A DNA stretch of 42,489 nt from Planctomycetaceae bacterium. Its GTDB lineage: Bacteria; Planctomycetota; Planctomycetia; Pirellulales; Pirellulaceae. Location of the stretch: the NCBI GenBank assembly GCA_002724245.1, contig PBOG01000018.1, positions 30,149 to 72,637 of the forward strand, in the 5' to 3' direction. Both the position numbers and the translations under genes were made by a program. The notes under the pieces are model-generated. The model ran no database searches, had not been told where the DNA came from, and saw only the letters and a list, made by a program, of their open reading frames with translations. Shown here one piece after another: positions 26,675-35,171 of the stretch (the stretch's first letter is position 1; the number at the start of each line of letters is the position of its first letter).

Positions 26675-29600
26675 TCAGCGCAACGAGTCAAGATAAGCGA
26701 GTAAATCGGCCATCTTTACCAGATCGAGCTCTTTCTCGAGCCCTTCAGGCATAAACGACAGACCGGTACTGCTCATTTGGTCAACGTCCGCCCTGGGAAC
26801 TTCAACTAGGACTCCGTCTGGACGTCGTAGCAAGAGGCTATTGGCGCTTTCCGACTCGACCATTCCTGTGATCACTCGGGCATCCAGCGTGGTCAATACG
26901 TAGGCCAGGTACTTGGGTTTGACTTCGCGATTCGGGTCCAAGATATTCAACAAAATCGCGGGAAGTCCGCGATTGCGGATCCCACGCAAATCTGCACCGA
27001 GTGCAGTGCCAACTCCTTCCAGCCGGTGACACGCCGAACAGACTTTCTTGAATACCTGCTGGCCGCGGCGTGGGTCACCCTGACGCTGCAGTGCGGGCTG
27101 GAAGGACTCTACGATTTGCGACCGGCGTCCCGGTTGGGGCGCACCAAACAACTCGGTAGCCCGGCGTGCCAGCAGCGGATCCGGTTGTTTCTGCAACAAC
27201 GCAATCCGCGCCGGGTCCACTTCGGCACGGCGCACCCGATCCTGCCCCACCGCCTCCAGGAACGCAGCGATCCAGGAGGGACGCGATAGCAACGCCTCCG
27301 CAGCAGCCGCGCGCAAACCAGGACTCAGTGTCTGCCAGCGTCCCAGGAGCACTGCCGCCACCGCTGGCTCACTGTAGGAACCTAAGGTCTCGATCACAGC
27401 TGCCTGGATGCGGGCCGGTTGTTGCAGATCAAAACACTGCTCCAATAACTCGCGGGTATCGCTAAACGGCGCCAATCTCAGGCTGCGAACTGCTTCGACA
27501 CGACGTTGCAAGCGTTGTGCATCATCCACCGCCACCACTTTGGCCTGACTGATCAGCTCCGCCAGAATTTCTGCGGCTTTGCCGCCCGTGGCGCTCAGTT
27601 CACGACGGCGTTTCGGATCTTTCAAACGCGTCACGAGCCCGGCGACAATGCGCTGCGCGAGTTTCCGTTCCAGGGTCGTCACCTGTTGCAGGGACTGAAG
27701 GACGGCCGCAACCTGGCTATCACGATTGGCTGCACCGATTTGCTCTGCCAATGCAACGAGGAAAAGAGGGCCGTGCTCACTCCCTGTAAAGTCGCGATCT
27801 GCCAGTAACTCGGAAAACACAACGCCACCTGTATCTTTGAGCGAACTAAGCAGCGCCAGGCGAACCCATTGATCATCTCCGTCCATCTTCGCCAGTCGAG
27901 CCAGCGCCTGAATGCTTGTCCGGCCATCCCAGGATCCCAATGAAAATGCCAATTGATACCGGACGCGTGGATCTACATCGTTCGTCATCTCCGTAACACG
28001 AAGGCCGATCTCGGGGGCTTCGGCGATCATCGGTTCAGCGAGCTTCAAAGCGTGTACACGGACCATCGGTTCGACGTCTTGCAAACCAGCAAGAATCTCC
28101 GCAGTCGTCAATGCAGAGAGGCCTCGCAAGGCATACATGGCGGTCATACGCCCCTGTGGAAGTCGGGCCTTAACGACCATCTCACGTAATGGTCGAATCG
28201 CATCCCTGTCTTGACGCTGGTAAAGGAGTCTGGCCGCCGTGTCCCGGTGCCAGCCGTTTGGATGATCAAGCATGCCTGCCAGCTGTTGTGTCGTTGCTGC
28301 CCGCAGATTGGGGGGACTGGTCGGCTGAAACTCTGCGGTAGCGATCCGATAAATCCGCCCCCGGTCGTTACCGCCAACGGGCTTCAAATGCGGAAGAAAC
28401 TCTGGAGGCAAGAAAGCCGCACCCTCGATCAACGAGCGATAGATATCAAGGAGGTAGAGATTACCGTCTGGTGCATTGACAAACTGAACTGGTCGCGTCC
28501 AGATATCGCGAGAAGCCAGAAATTCGCGATCTGTTTCGGCGCGCCGCGCTACCAACCCTAAACCCTCGGTTACCAACCGTGCTCGATAAACCAGATTGTT
28601 AGCTGCGTCGCCGATCAACAAGCTACCCGCGAATTGCGCGGGCCAGGCATGGCCTCGATAGACCGTGATGCCCGTCGCCGCAGTAAAAAAGCCAAACGGC
28701 TTTCCCCCTTCATCGGACCCGCGAAAACGGCCCTCCCGACGAAGTGTCGTGCGCAGTACACGCCACGGTTCATTCGGACTGATACGAAACAAACGTGTAA
28801 ATTTTCCCTGTGGCGTAATGTCTACTGCCGCGGCAGGAGATTTCGTGTATGGGTTGCGTGCCAAATAGCGATCGTCGTACATCAGCATCTGGGCCGGAAC
28901 GCTATTGGAACACACGAATTTCCGCCCCCAATCATCCATGCTCATTCCATGCTGGCCGCCACCGCTGGTCAGTTCAAATTGACTTGGATCACGGGGATCA
29001 AAGATCAATCCGCGGCCGCGTACAGATACCGGTGCCGACGCTCCAGGCGTGTTAGGACGAACCTCCCCACCCGCAAGACTGGTGGACAGATGAAATCGGT
29101 TATCAAGACCCCACCGTAATGAATTAAGATGCGCTTCACCTGCCTTGTCACGACCGAAACCGGTGAATACCACCTTTCGTACATCGGCATGGCCATCGCG
29201 ATTCGTATCTTTCAGATACAGCAAATCAGGCGCCGCGCCGACAAATACACCACCGTCCCAACAGGCGACTGCCGTCGGGTATTCGAGTCCATCGGCAAAT
29301 ACCACACTCTGATCATAGATTCCATCTCCATTGGTATCTGCGAGGCGGCGCACAGATCCTTTGGGAACCGGGGTCGTCACGGCGTAGGCGTTGTACTGTG
29401 GCAATTCAACGACGTACATCCGGCCAACAGCATCAAAATCAACGGCCACCGGATCGCGCACATCAGGTTCTGCCGCGACCAGATCGACACGAAATCCCGA
29501 TCGCAATTGCATCTGTTCGCGCGACGCATTCGGTTTTCGAGGTGGCACAGGTTCGAGCTTTGCCGCCAATTCCGCGATCAGACGATTCTTGGCGTCTTTT

Positions 29601-29698
29601 TCCGATTCCTGTTGGGCGGTCAGTCCATACGGCAATAAGCCCATCGCCAATAGAACTGCCCCTATTTGCCCCCGAGACGCCATCCCCAAATCAAACAT
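26675..29698 (-). CDS. PVC-type heme-binding protein (dehydrogenase-like propeller, HEAT, cytochrome c)
   Basis: A 1007-aa exported protein of the planctomycete family annotated as a membrane-bound dehydrogenase domain plus heme-binding domain. A signal peptide (about 1-28) is followed by a six-bladed NHL/sorbosone-dehydrogenase-like propeller (about 60-450; FRVDLVAAEPDVRDPVAVDFD, LADTNGDGIYDQ and HGMSMDDWGRKFVCSNS). Next is a HEAT-repeat region (about 470-840). The C-terminal cytochrome c domain has CSACH (about 884-888) and ends in the conserved GLSFMPEGLEKEL and ADLLAYLDSLR, where the Met is the likely distal ligand. A role in periplasmic sugar or polyol oxidation is inferred from the family, not shown. 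AGGAGG (29709-29714) ten bases before the ATG at 29698 decides the start over an in-frame ATG 33 bases upstream. Confidence 0.92.
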   Translation of the reverse strand: MFDLGMASRGQIGAVLLAMGLLPYGLTAQQESEKDAKNRLIAELAAKLEPVPPRKPNASREQMQLRSGFRVDLVAAEPDVRDPVAVDFDAVGRMYVVELPQYNAYAVTTPVPKGSVRRLADTNGDGIYDQSVVFADGLEYPTAVACWDGGVFVGAAPDLLYLKDTNRDGHADVRKVVFTGFGRDKAGEAHLNSLRWGLDNRFHLSTSLAGGEVRPNTPGASAPVSVRGRGLIFDPRDPSQFELTSGGGQHGMSMDDWGRKFVCSNSVPAQMLMYDDRYLARNPYTKSPAAAVDITPQGKFTRLFRISPNEPWRVLRTTLRREGRFRGSDEGGKPFGFFTAATGITVYRGHAWPAQFAGSLLIGDAANNLVYRARLVTEGLGLVARRAETDREFLASRDIWTRPVQFVNAPDGNLYLLDIYRSLIEGAAFLPPEFLPHLKPVGGNDRGRIYRIATAEFQPTSPPNLRAATTQQLAGMLDHPNGWHRDTAARLLYQRQDRDAIRPLREMVVKARLPQGRMTAMYALRGLSALTTAEILAGLQDVEPMVRVHALKLAEPMIAEAPEIGLRVTEMTNDVDPRVRYQLAFSLGSWDGRTSIQALARLAKMDGDDQWVRLALLSSLKDTGGVVFSELLADRDFTGSEHGPLFLVALAEQIGAANRDSQVAAVLQSLQQVTTLERKLAQRIVAGLVTRLKDPKRRRELSATGGKAAEILAELISQAKVVAVDDAQRLQRRVEAVRSLRLAPFSDTRELLEQCFDLQQPARIQAAVIETLGSYSEPAVAAVLLGRWQTLSPGLRAAAAEALLSRPSWIAAFLEAVGQDRVRRAEVDPARIALLQKQPDPLLARRATELFGAPQPGRRSQIVESFQPALQRQGDPRRGQQVFKKVCSACHRLEGVGTALGADLRGIRNRGLPAILLNILDPNREVKPKYLAYVLTTLDARVITGMVESESANSLLLRRPDGVLVEVPRADVDQMSSTGLSFMPEGLEKELDLVKMADLLAYLDSLR

Positions 29699-29708
29699 CT
29701 TCCAGAAT

Positions 29709-29714
29709 CCTCCT
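29709..29714 (-). promoter_or_regulatory. Shine-Dalgarno AGGAGG of the PVC heme protein
   Basis: A perfect AGGAGG on the minus strand, 10 bases before the ATG at 29698. The in-frame ATG at 29731 lies upstream of this site and so cannot use it. Confidence 0.75.
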
Positions 29715-29936
29715 GACACAAAGAACCGCATGTCGCGTACCGGCGAGTCTAGGCGCTGACAACACTACTTGTCAAAGTGATCGCCTTCAGCTCAAGCAGA
29801 GACTCCCGGCAACACCACATTCGTACCCATTTGAACAAACCGGACAACAGAACACGGTGTGCTAGGTCCGATTAAGTTCCACTCCCGCGTCTGCCCGGAC
29901 CCATTTCCTGCCAGTCTGATTCGCACGAGAACTCCC

Positions 29937-30260
29937 ATGAATAATCTGTTTGCCACAATTCCCGACGATTTACCCACAGAACTCTTTGACACCTTATTGG
30001 AAACACCGTCGCTGCGCATCGAACGCATCATTTCAGAGGGGCACACAACAGCAGCAGGAGATTGGTACGACCAGTCACAGAATGAATGGGTGTTGCTTGT
30101 CCAAGGTGCGGCACGTTTACAATTCGAGGACGAACCACATCAACGAGAACTGAAACCCGGCGACTACATCAACATCGCTTCTGGTGTCCGGCATCGTGTT
30201 ACCTGGACTACACCTGACAAACCAACAGTCTGGCTGGCGATTCACTATGGGAATGATTGA
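29937..30260 (+). CDS. Small cupin-domain protein
   Basis: A 107-aa single-domain cupin. Motif 1 is NEWVLLVQGAARLQFED and motif 2 is LKPGDYINIASGVRHRV, ending in a strand with WLAIHY. The usual HxH of motif 1 is not present (the region reads GDWYDQSQNEW), but the Glu and the motif-2 His are kept, so any metal site is reduced. The substrate or ligand is unknown. The frame is open for 26 more codons upstream, but MNNLFATIPDDLP is the natural start and the cupin fold begins soon after. It is divergent from the PVC heme gene and lies 58 bases before the DUF1990 gene, with which it may form an operon. Confidence 0.88.
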   Translation: MNNLFATIPDDLPTELFDTLLETPSLRIERIISEGHTTAAGDWYDQSQNEWVLLVQGAARLQFEDEPHQRELKPGDYINIASGVRHRVTWTTPDKPTVWLAIHYGND

Positions 30261-30318
30261 CTGTCTTTTCGGTGACCTCTTGCGGTAAACTGGGGACGGC
30301 ATCTGCAAGGAGTTCTCT

Positions 30319-30900
30319 GTGTTCCTGATCCGTAAACCGACAGCCCTGGCAATCGACCAGTTTCGCCAGTCTCAAGCCGGCCTGGACTTCACTTACTCCG
30401 CGGTCGGTGCGACCCGAGACACACCACCGTCAGGCTTTGTGGTCGACCACACGCGCGGACAGATCGGAGTCGGCGAAACGGATTTTCGGCGTGCCCAGGA
30501 AGCGTTGCGTAATTGGCGACAACTGGAACTGGGATGGGTTTCCACCGGTACGCTTCCTCCAGCTGTCGAAAAAGGCGAAACGGTTTCTGTATTAGCTCGG
30601 GTGTGTGGGCTGTGGTCGCTCAACGCCTGCCGGGTCGTCTACGTCATACAACAGCAGACACCCTGGCCAAGTTTTGGCTATGCCTACGGCACACTTCCGG
30701 ATCATGCGGAAGCGGGCGAGGAACGCTTCCTGGTCGAATGGACACCGAGCGATAATGCCGTCTACTACGATATTCTGGCTTTCTCGCGACCACAACATCT
30801 CCTCTCCCAACTTGGCTATCCAATAGCACGTCGATTCCAACGACGATTCGCTCGCGAATCGATGGCCGCAATGCGGCACGTTGTCGAGCAGGTCAAATAG
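30319..30900 (+). CDS. DUF1990 family protein
   Basis: A 193-aa protein matching the DUF1990 family, of unknown biochemical function. Recognisable segments are LDFTYSAVGATRD near the N-terminus, GVGETDFRRAQEALRNWRQLELGW, and FGYAYGTLPDHAEAGEERFLVEW. The C-terminal AFSRPQHLLSQLGYPIARRFQRRFARESMAAM is the most conserved part of the family. No catalytic motif is assigned. The GTG start has AAGGAG about 6 bases upstream. It follows the cupin gene by 58 bases on the same strand. Confidence 0.92.
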   Translation: MFLIRKPTALAIDQFRQSQAGLDFTYSAVGATRDTPPSGFVVDHTRGQIGVGETDFRRAQEALRNWRQLELGWVSTGTLPPAVEKGETVSVLARVCGLWSLNACRVVYVIQQQTPWPSFGYAYGTLPDHAEAGEERFLVEWTPSDNAVYYDILAFSRPQHLLSQLGYPIARRFQRRFARESMAAMRHVVEQVK

Positions 30901-31119
30901 AGTATCCCTTGCTGGAACTGGCGACGAGATGCGACTGGTGTAAACTGCCCATCTAGCACTGGCGGCCCCAAGCAGATCGGTCCGTACAACCGCCCGGACC
31001 ATGCGGGTTCTATGCCCCACCGTTTGAGTTAGAATCTGCCAGAGAACAACCAGTGGTTTTCGCAGAGCAACTCGCCAACTTCCGTATCTCAGGGGCGATC
31101 ACACCGGTCCCAGTCGATC

Positions 31120-32271
31120 ATGCAAATCTCCAATTTCGAACTATTTCCCATCAGTGTTCCTTACCTGCACGATGAACGTAGCAGTCGCGTCCACCGCGGT
31201 GGTGTTACCGCCATTGCGATCCGTCTGTCCACAGATGACGGACACGTCGGTTGGGGAGAAGCCTGCGTCGGCGCAGACGCAGCGTCGATTCTGGCGGCTG
31301 CCGAATCAGCTCGTCCTTTTCTCATCGGGCGTTCCCCATGGCAGAGCGAGGCCATTGCCCGCGACTTCTTTGGGACTGGCCTTTGGGACCATCGGGCAAT
31401 GACCGGCAATTTTGCCTTCGCCGGCATCGATATGGCACTGTGGGACCTTTGTGGCAAGTCCTGCGGTGAGCCCATTTATCGCATGCTGGGAGGATCCCTG
31501 CGCGATGAAGTCGACTACTTCTGCTACCTGTCGCAGGGTTCTGTTGAGCACCTCCGCAGAGAGTGTCAGGAAGGGGTGAAACGCGGCCACACCTGTTTCT
31601 ATCTGAAGGTTGGTATCGACGCTGAAGCAGAGACTGAAATGCTGTCCACCGTGCGCGCAGCGATCGGCCCTGACCGCAAGCTGAGAATCGACGCCAATCA
31701 AGCCTGGACCGTGCCTGTGGCAACTCAACTCCTCAATCAATGGCACCAGGCCTTTTCCATTGATTTTGTGGAAGCGCCAGTACCCGTCTTTCCACTGGCC
31801 AATATGCGCGACTTGCGGCAACGTGTGGACGTTAGCTTTTGCGCGAACGAAGGACTATGGACTACAGCGGATGCCTACCGCGTGATTCGCAGCCGCTGTG
31901 CAGACATACTCTGCTTTAGCGGTTACTGGGTAGGAACATTGCGTCGTTTCCACACACTCTGCCAGGTCGCCCACCTGGAAGGTCTCGCTGTCTGCAAGCA
32001 CACTCACGGTGAACTTGGAATCGCCGCCGCCGCCGCGCAGCATGTTCTCCTGGCAATCCCCAACGCCTGCGACGGCGCCCAACAAACTGCTGCGATGATG
32101 GCAGACGACATCCTCCAGACACCACTTCCGATCGCCTCGACAGCCCGCTGGGGACGCATCGACGGACCCGGTCTGGGCATCGAAGTCAGCGAAGAAAAAA
32201 TCGCGACTTACGCGGAACTATACCGCCAGCAAGGGCAGTTCCTCCCCTATCAGTCTGATCCGCCACAATAA
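31120..32271 (+). CDS. Enolase-superfamily enzyme (mandelate racemase/muconate lactonizing type)
   Basis: A 383-aa enzyme that should abstract a proton alpha to a carboxylate with help from Mg2+. The N-terminal capping domain (about 1-125) has GWGEACVGAD and the FAFAGIDMALWDLCGK segment. The barrel supplies metal ligands Asp191 (RIDANQAW), Glu218 (DFVEAPV) and Glu244 (CANEG). The strand-2 base region has only Lys163 (YLKVG), not KxK. The C-terminal end carries CKHTHGELG (292-300) with Asp262 upstream, which could give a His-Asp dyad as in mandelate racemase. The acid substrate cannot be predicted from this window. The ATG has no strong ribosome binding site. The gene ends 25 bases from the convergent pepN stop. 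Confidence 0.92.
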   Translation: MQISNFELFPISVPYLHDERSSRVHRGGVTAIAIRLSTDDGHVGWGEACVGADAASILAAAESARPFLIGRSPWQSEAIARDFFGTGLWDHRAMTGNFAFAGIDMALWDLCGKSCGEPIYRMLGGSLRDEVDYFCYLSQGSVEHLRRECQEGVKRGHTCFYLKVGIDAEAETEMLSTVRAAIGPDRKLRIDANQAWTVPVATQLLNQWHQAFSIDFVEAPVPVFPLANMRDLRQRVDVSFCANEGLWTTADAYRVIRSRCADILCFSGYWVGTLRRFHTLCQVAHLEGLAVCKHTHGELGIAAAAAQHVLLAIPNACDGAQQTAAMMADDILQTPLPIASTARWGRIDGPGLGIEVSEEKIATYAELYRQQGQFLPYQSDPPQ

Positions 32272-32296
32272 TCCGAGCGGTGTTCCCGGCAGCGCT

Positions 32297-34957
32297 TCAC
32301 GTCGCCGATCCCAACGCACGATTCACAATCTCGGCCACATCGTTGGAAAGCTGCGCATGCGAGCGAATTCGGTCCAATTGCGCCAACATCAATGCCTGAC
32401 GTTCCTGGTCAAAGCGTTTCCAATCATTGAGCGCTGCCACCAGGCGTGCCGCGACTTGGGGATTCGCCCCATCCAGCTCCAACACGATGTCTGCCAAAAA
32501 GGCATACCCCCTGCCATCACTCGAATGGAATCGTAACTGATTCTGCATGCCAAACGTCCCGGCCAGGGAACGGACACGGTTAGGATTCGACAAATGATAG
32601 TCAGGATGCTGGGACAATTGCACAACACAGTCAACCGCATCGGCGCGTGTGGAAACAGCCTGCACACCAAACCACTTGTCTAATACCAGCGGGTCCTCTT
32701 TCCACCGGTCGTAAAACTCCGCCAGTGCCGCATCACGTTCCGGCACCGTTAAATCGATCAGGCAGGCCAGTGCAGACTGCTGATCGGTCATGTTGTCCGC
32801 TGATCTGAATTGACCGATTGCCAGATCGACGGATTCCTGCTCGCCCAGTGTGACCAGGTATCCCAATGCGGTATTTTTCAGACGCCGTGCCTGAATCGAC
32901 GCCGAGTCTTTACGATAGGGGCCAGTTACAACACAAGCTTCGTACAATTCCCTGAGCGGATCCCGAAAGTGCGTCGCCAACTGGCCACGTAGAAATTCAC
33001 GTGCCTGGTGGATACTGTCCGGATCAACCACTTCCATCTCTTGTCCCAACACCATCTCACCTGGCAGCGTCAGCAACAGCGATTTGAAGGCCCCATCCAA
33101 CGCTTCATCGCGCAACAAACTGCCAAATGCTTCGAGAAACAACGTATCTACCTGCAACGGTACATCACGGCCAGCCTGCTCACACAATTCCAGCAACAAC
33201 TGCGTGCCAAAGGTCTGCGCCGCATCCCAGCGATTGAACGGGTCACTGTCATAACTCATCAAGAATGCCAGCTCTTCACGATCGCGTTTCAGATGCAGGC
33301 GTACCGGGCTGGAAAACTCTCGCAAGACGGATGGAACAGGCCGCTCAGGAAAACCTTTGAACGTGTACCTCTCAGATTGTGCGTGCAACTCTAATAAATG
33401 CGTAGCTTGCGGCTGCCCAGGCTGTTCAGCGCACTCGGCCTCCAACGCCCTGCCATCCGCCCCCAGCCAACCAATCTTCACCGGCAAGTGCAGTGGTCGT
33501 CGATTCTGGGTTCCCGGGAGGTCATAGGCGTGTTTCGGGTAGCCCTGTGAAAACTGAAGCTCGTAAACCCCCTCGTCGGGCTTCCATGTACCGTCAACAT
33601 GCAACTCAGGAGTACCCGCCTGCGCATACCAAAGACCGAATTGATCCAGATCCACACCGTTCGCATCCGCCATACTCGCGCGAAAATCATCGCAGGTCAC
33701 AGCCTGGCCATCGTGCCTCTGGAAATAGAGGTCCATTCCCTTACGAAATCCATCTGCCCCTACCAAGGTGTGGTACATCCGAATGATCTCAGCCCCTTTC
33801 TCATACACCGTGACAGTGTAGAAATTGTCCATGGAGATGTAGGACTCGGGACGAATCGGGTGGGCCATCGGTCCGCTGTCTTCCGGAAATTGCCGCGTTC
33901 GCAGTTGTTTGACATCTTCAATCCGTTTCACCGCAGCAGAGGTCTGGTCTGCCGTAAACTGCTGGTCACGGAAAACCGTTAAACCTTCTTTCAAAGTCAA
34001 CTGAAACCAATCGCGACAGGTCACCCGGTTACCCGTCCAATTGTGGAAGTACTCGTGGGCAATGATTGCTTCGATCAACTCATAGTCCGCATCGGTCGCC
34101 GTATCCGGGCGTGCCAGCACATATTTCGAATTGAAGACGTTCAGGCCTTTGTTTTCCATGGCGCCCATGTTGAAGTCGTTCACTGCAACAATCATGTAAA
34201 TGTCCAGGTCGTATTCCAGCCCAAAGACCTGTTCATCCCACTCCATCGCCTTAATTAACGACTGCAACGCATGCTCACAGCGGTCAATGTTTTCAGGCTG
34301 CACCCAAATCTCCAGCTGGACCTGGCGACCACTCTGTGTCGAAAAGAGGCCGCGATGACAACGCAAATCACCAGCCACCAAAGCAAATAAATAAGAAGGC
34401 TTAGGATGAGGATCTTCCCAACTGACCTGATGCCTCCCATCCTCTAACTCACGTGACGCCACGCGGTTCCCGTTCGACAACAAGACCGGGTACTGGGTTT
34501 GATCCGCTGAAATCGTGACACGGTAGGTCGCCATGACATCAGGCCGATCCAGGAAGTAGGTGATACGCCGGAAGCCCATCGCCTCGCATTGCGTACAGAA
34601 GTTGCCACTGGACCGATAGAGACCACTGAGGGAGGTGTTCTCGTCGGGGTTAATTTCAACCAGGATTTCCAGCGTAAAACGCTCTGGGACTTGCTCAAGC
34701 GTCAAGAGATTGTCAGCAAGCCGATACTCTTGTGCGTTGAGCTCCCGCCCCTCAAGCCAGACTCCGAGAAGCTGAAGATCTTCTCCATTGAGTACCAAGG
34801 GGCCCTGCGGAACCTGTTCATTCTGGAAAAACTTGATCCTGCTACGAACACGAGTTTGCTGTTCCTGCAGATCGAAATCGAGTTCCACCGACTCGATCCA
34901 ATACGTCGGTGGGGCGTACTGATTGCGTTGAACGACCGTGGGCTGCTTGGCGGACAT
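32297..34957 (-). CDS. pepN: Aminopeptidase N (M1 family)
   Basis: Zinc aminopeptidase that removes N-terminal residues from peptides, mainly in the cytoplasm. The 886-aa protein is close to the E. coli length (870) and has the same four-domain arrangement. The exopeptidase motif GAMEN is at 265-269. The zinc motif HEYFH is at 301-305 with the third ligand Glu324 (LKEGLTVFRDQQF). The YRSSGNFCTQCEAMGFRRITYFLDRPDV segment is typical of PepN. The beta-sandwich and C-terminal helical domain follow (DUF3458-type). No signal peptide is visible. The start MSAKQPTVVQ is the only good Met before the conserved region. It lies 214 bases downstream of the giant copper-heme gene on the same strand. Confidence 0.97.
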   Translation of the reverse strand: MSAKQPTVVQRNQYAPPTYWIESVELDFDLQEQQTRVRSRIKFFQNEQVPQGPLVLNGEDLQLLGVWLEGRELNAQEYRLADNLLTLEQVPERFTLEILVEINPDENTSLSGLYRSSGNFCTQCEAMGFRRITYFLDRPDVMATYRVTISADQTQYPVLLSNGNRVASRELEDGRHQVSWEDPHPKPSYLFALVAGDLRCHRGLFSTQSGRQVQLEIWVQPENIDRCEHALQSLIKAMEWDEQVFGLEYDLDIYMIVAVNDFNMGAMENKGLNVFNSKYVLARPDTATDADYELIEAIIAHEYFHNWTGNRVTCRDWFQLTLKEGLTVFRDQQFTADQTSAAVKRIEDVKQLRTRQFPEDSGPMAHPIRPESYISMDNFYTVTVYEKGAEIIRMYHTLVGADGFRKGMDLYFQRHDGQAVTCDDFRASMADANGVDLDQFGLWYAQAGTPELHVDGTWKPDEGVYELQFSQGYPKHAYDLPGTQNRRPLHLPVKIGWLGADGRALEAECAEQPGQPQATHLLELHAQSERYTFKGFPERPVPSVLREFSSPVRLHLKRDREELAFLMSYDSDPFNRWDAAQTFGTQLLLELCEQAGRDVPLQVDTLFLEAFGSLLRDEALDGAFKSLLLTLPGEMVLGQEMEVVDPDSIHQAREFLRGQLATHFRDPLRELYEACVVTGPYRKDSASIQARRLKNTALGYLVTLGEQESVDLAIGQFRSADNMTDQQSALACLIDLTVPERDAALAEFYDRWKEDPLVLDKWFGVQAVSTRADAVDCVVQLSQHPDYHLSNPNRVRSLAGTFGMQNQLRFHSSDGRGYAFLADIVLELDGANPQVAARLVAALNDWKRFDQERQALMLAQLDRIRSHAQLSNDVAEIVNRALGSAT

Positions 34958-35171
34958 CTTGATTCTAATCCGTGGGTGTAAGTCAACGTGTCAATAAGAA
35001 ACCAAATGGAAGCATGCTCATCCGCGACCGCTGTACGAGCAAGCCCGCGCTGATCGCAGAGCACTGATCAAATCGAAGTCTGGCAGGTCGCCAGGCATTG
35101 CAACAGGCGTTCTACCACGTCCATCGAACCCACCATGCGAAAAGTTCCTCCACCGGGAAAGGGGCAATCAA
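34958..35171. other. Spacer between the giant gene and pepN
   Basis: Two hundred bases with no gene or clear hairpin. pepN probably uses its own promoter here, but I could not assign one. Confidence 0.4.
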
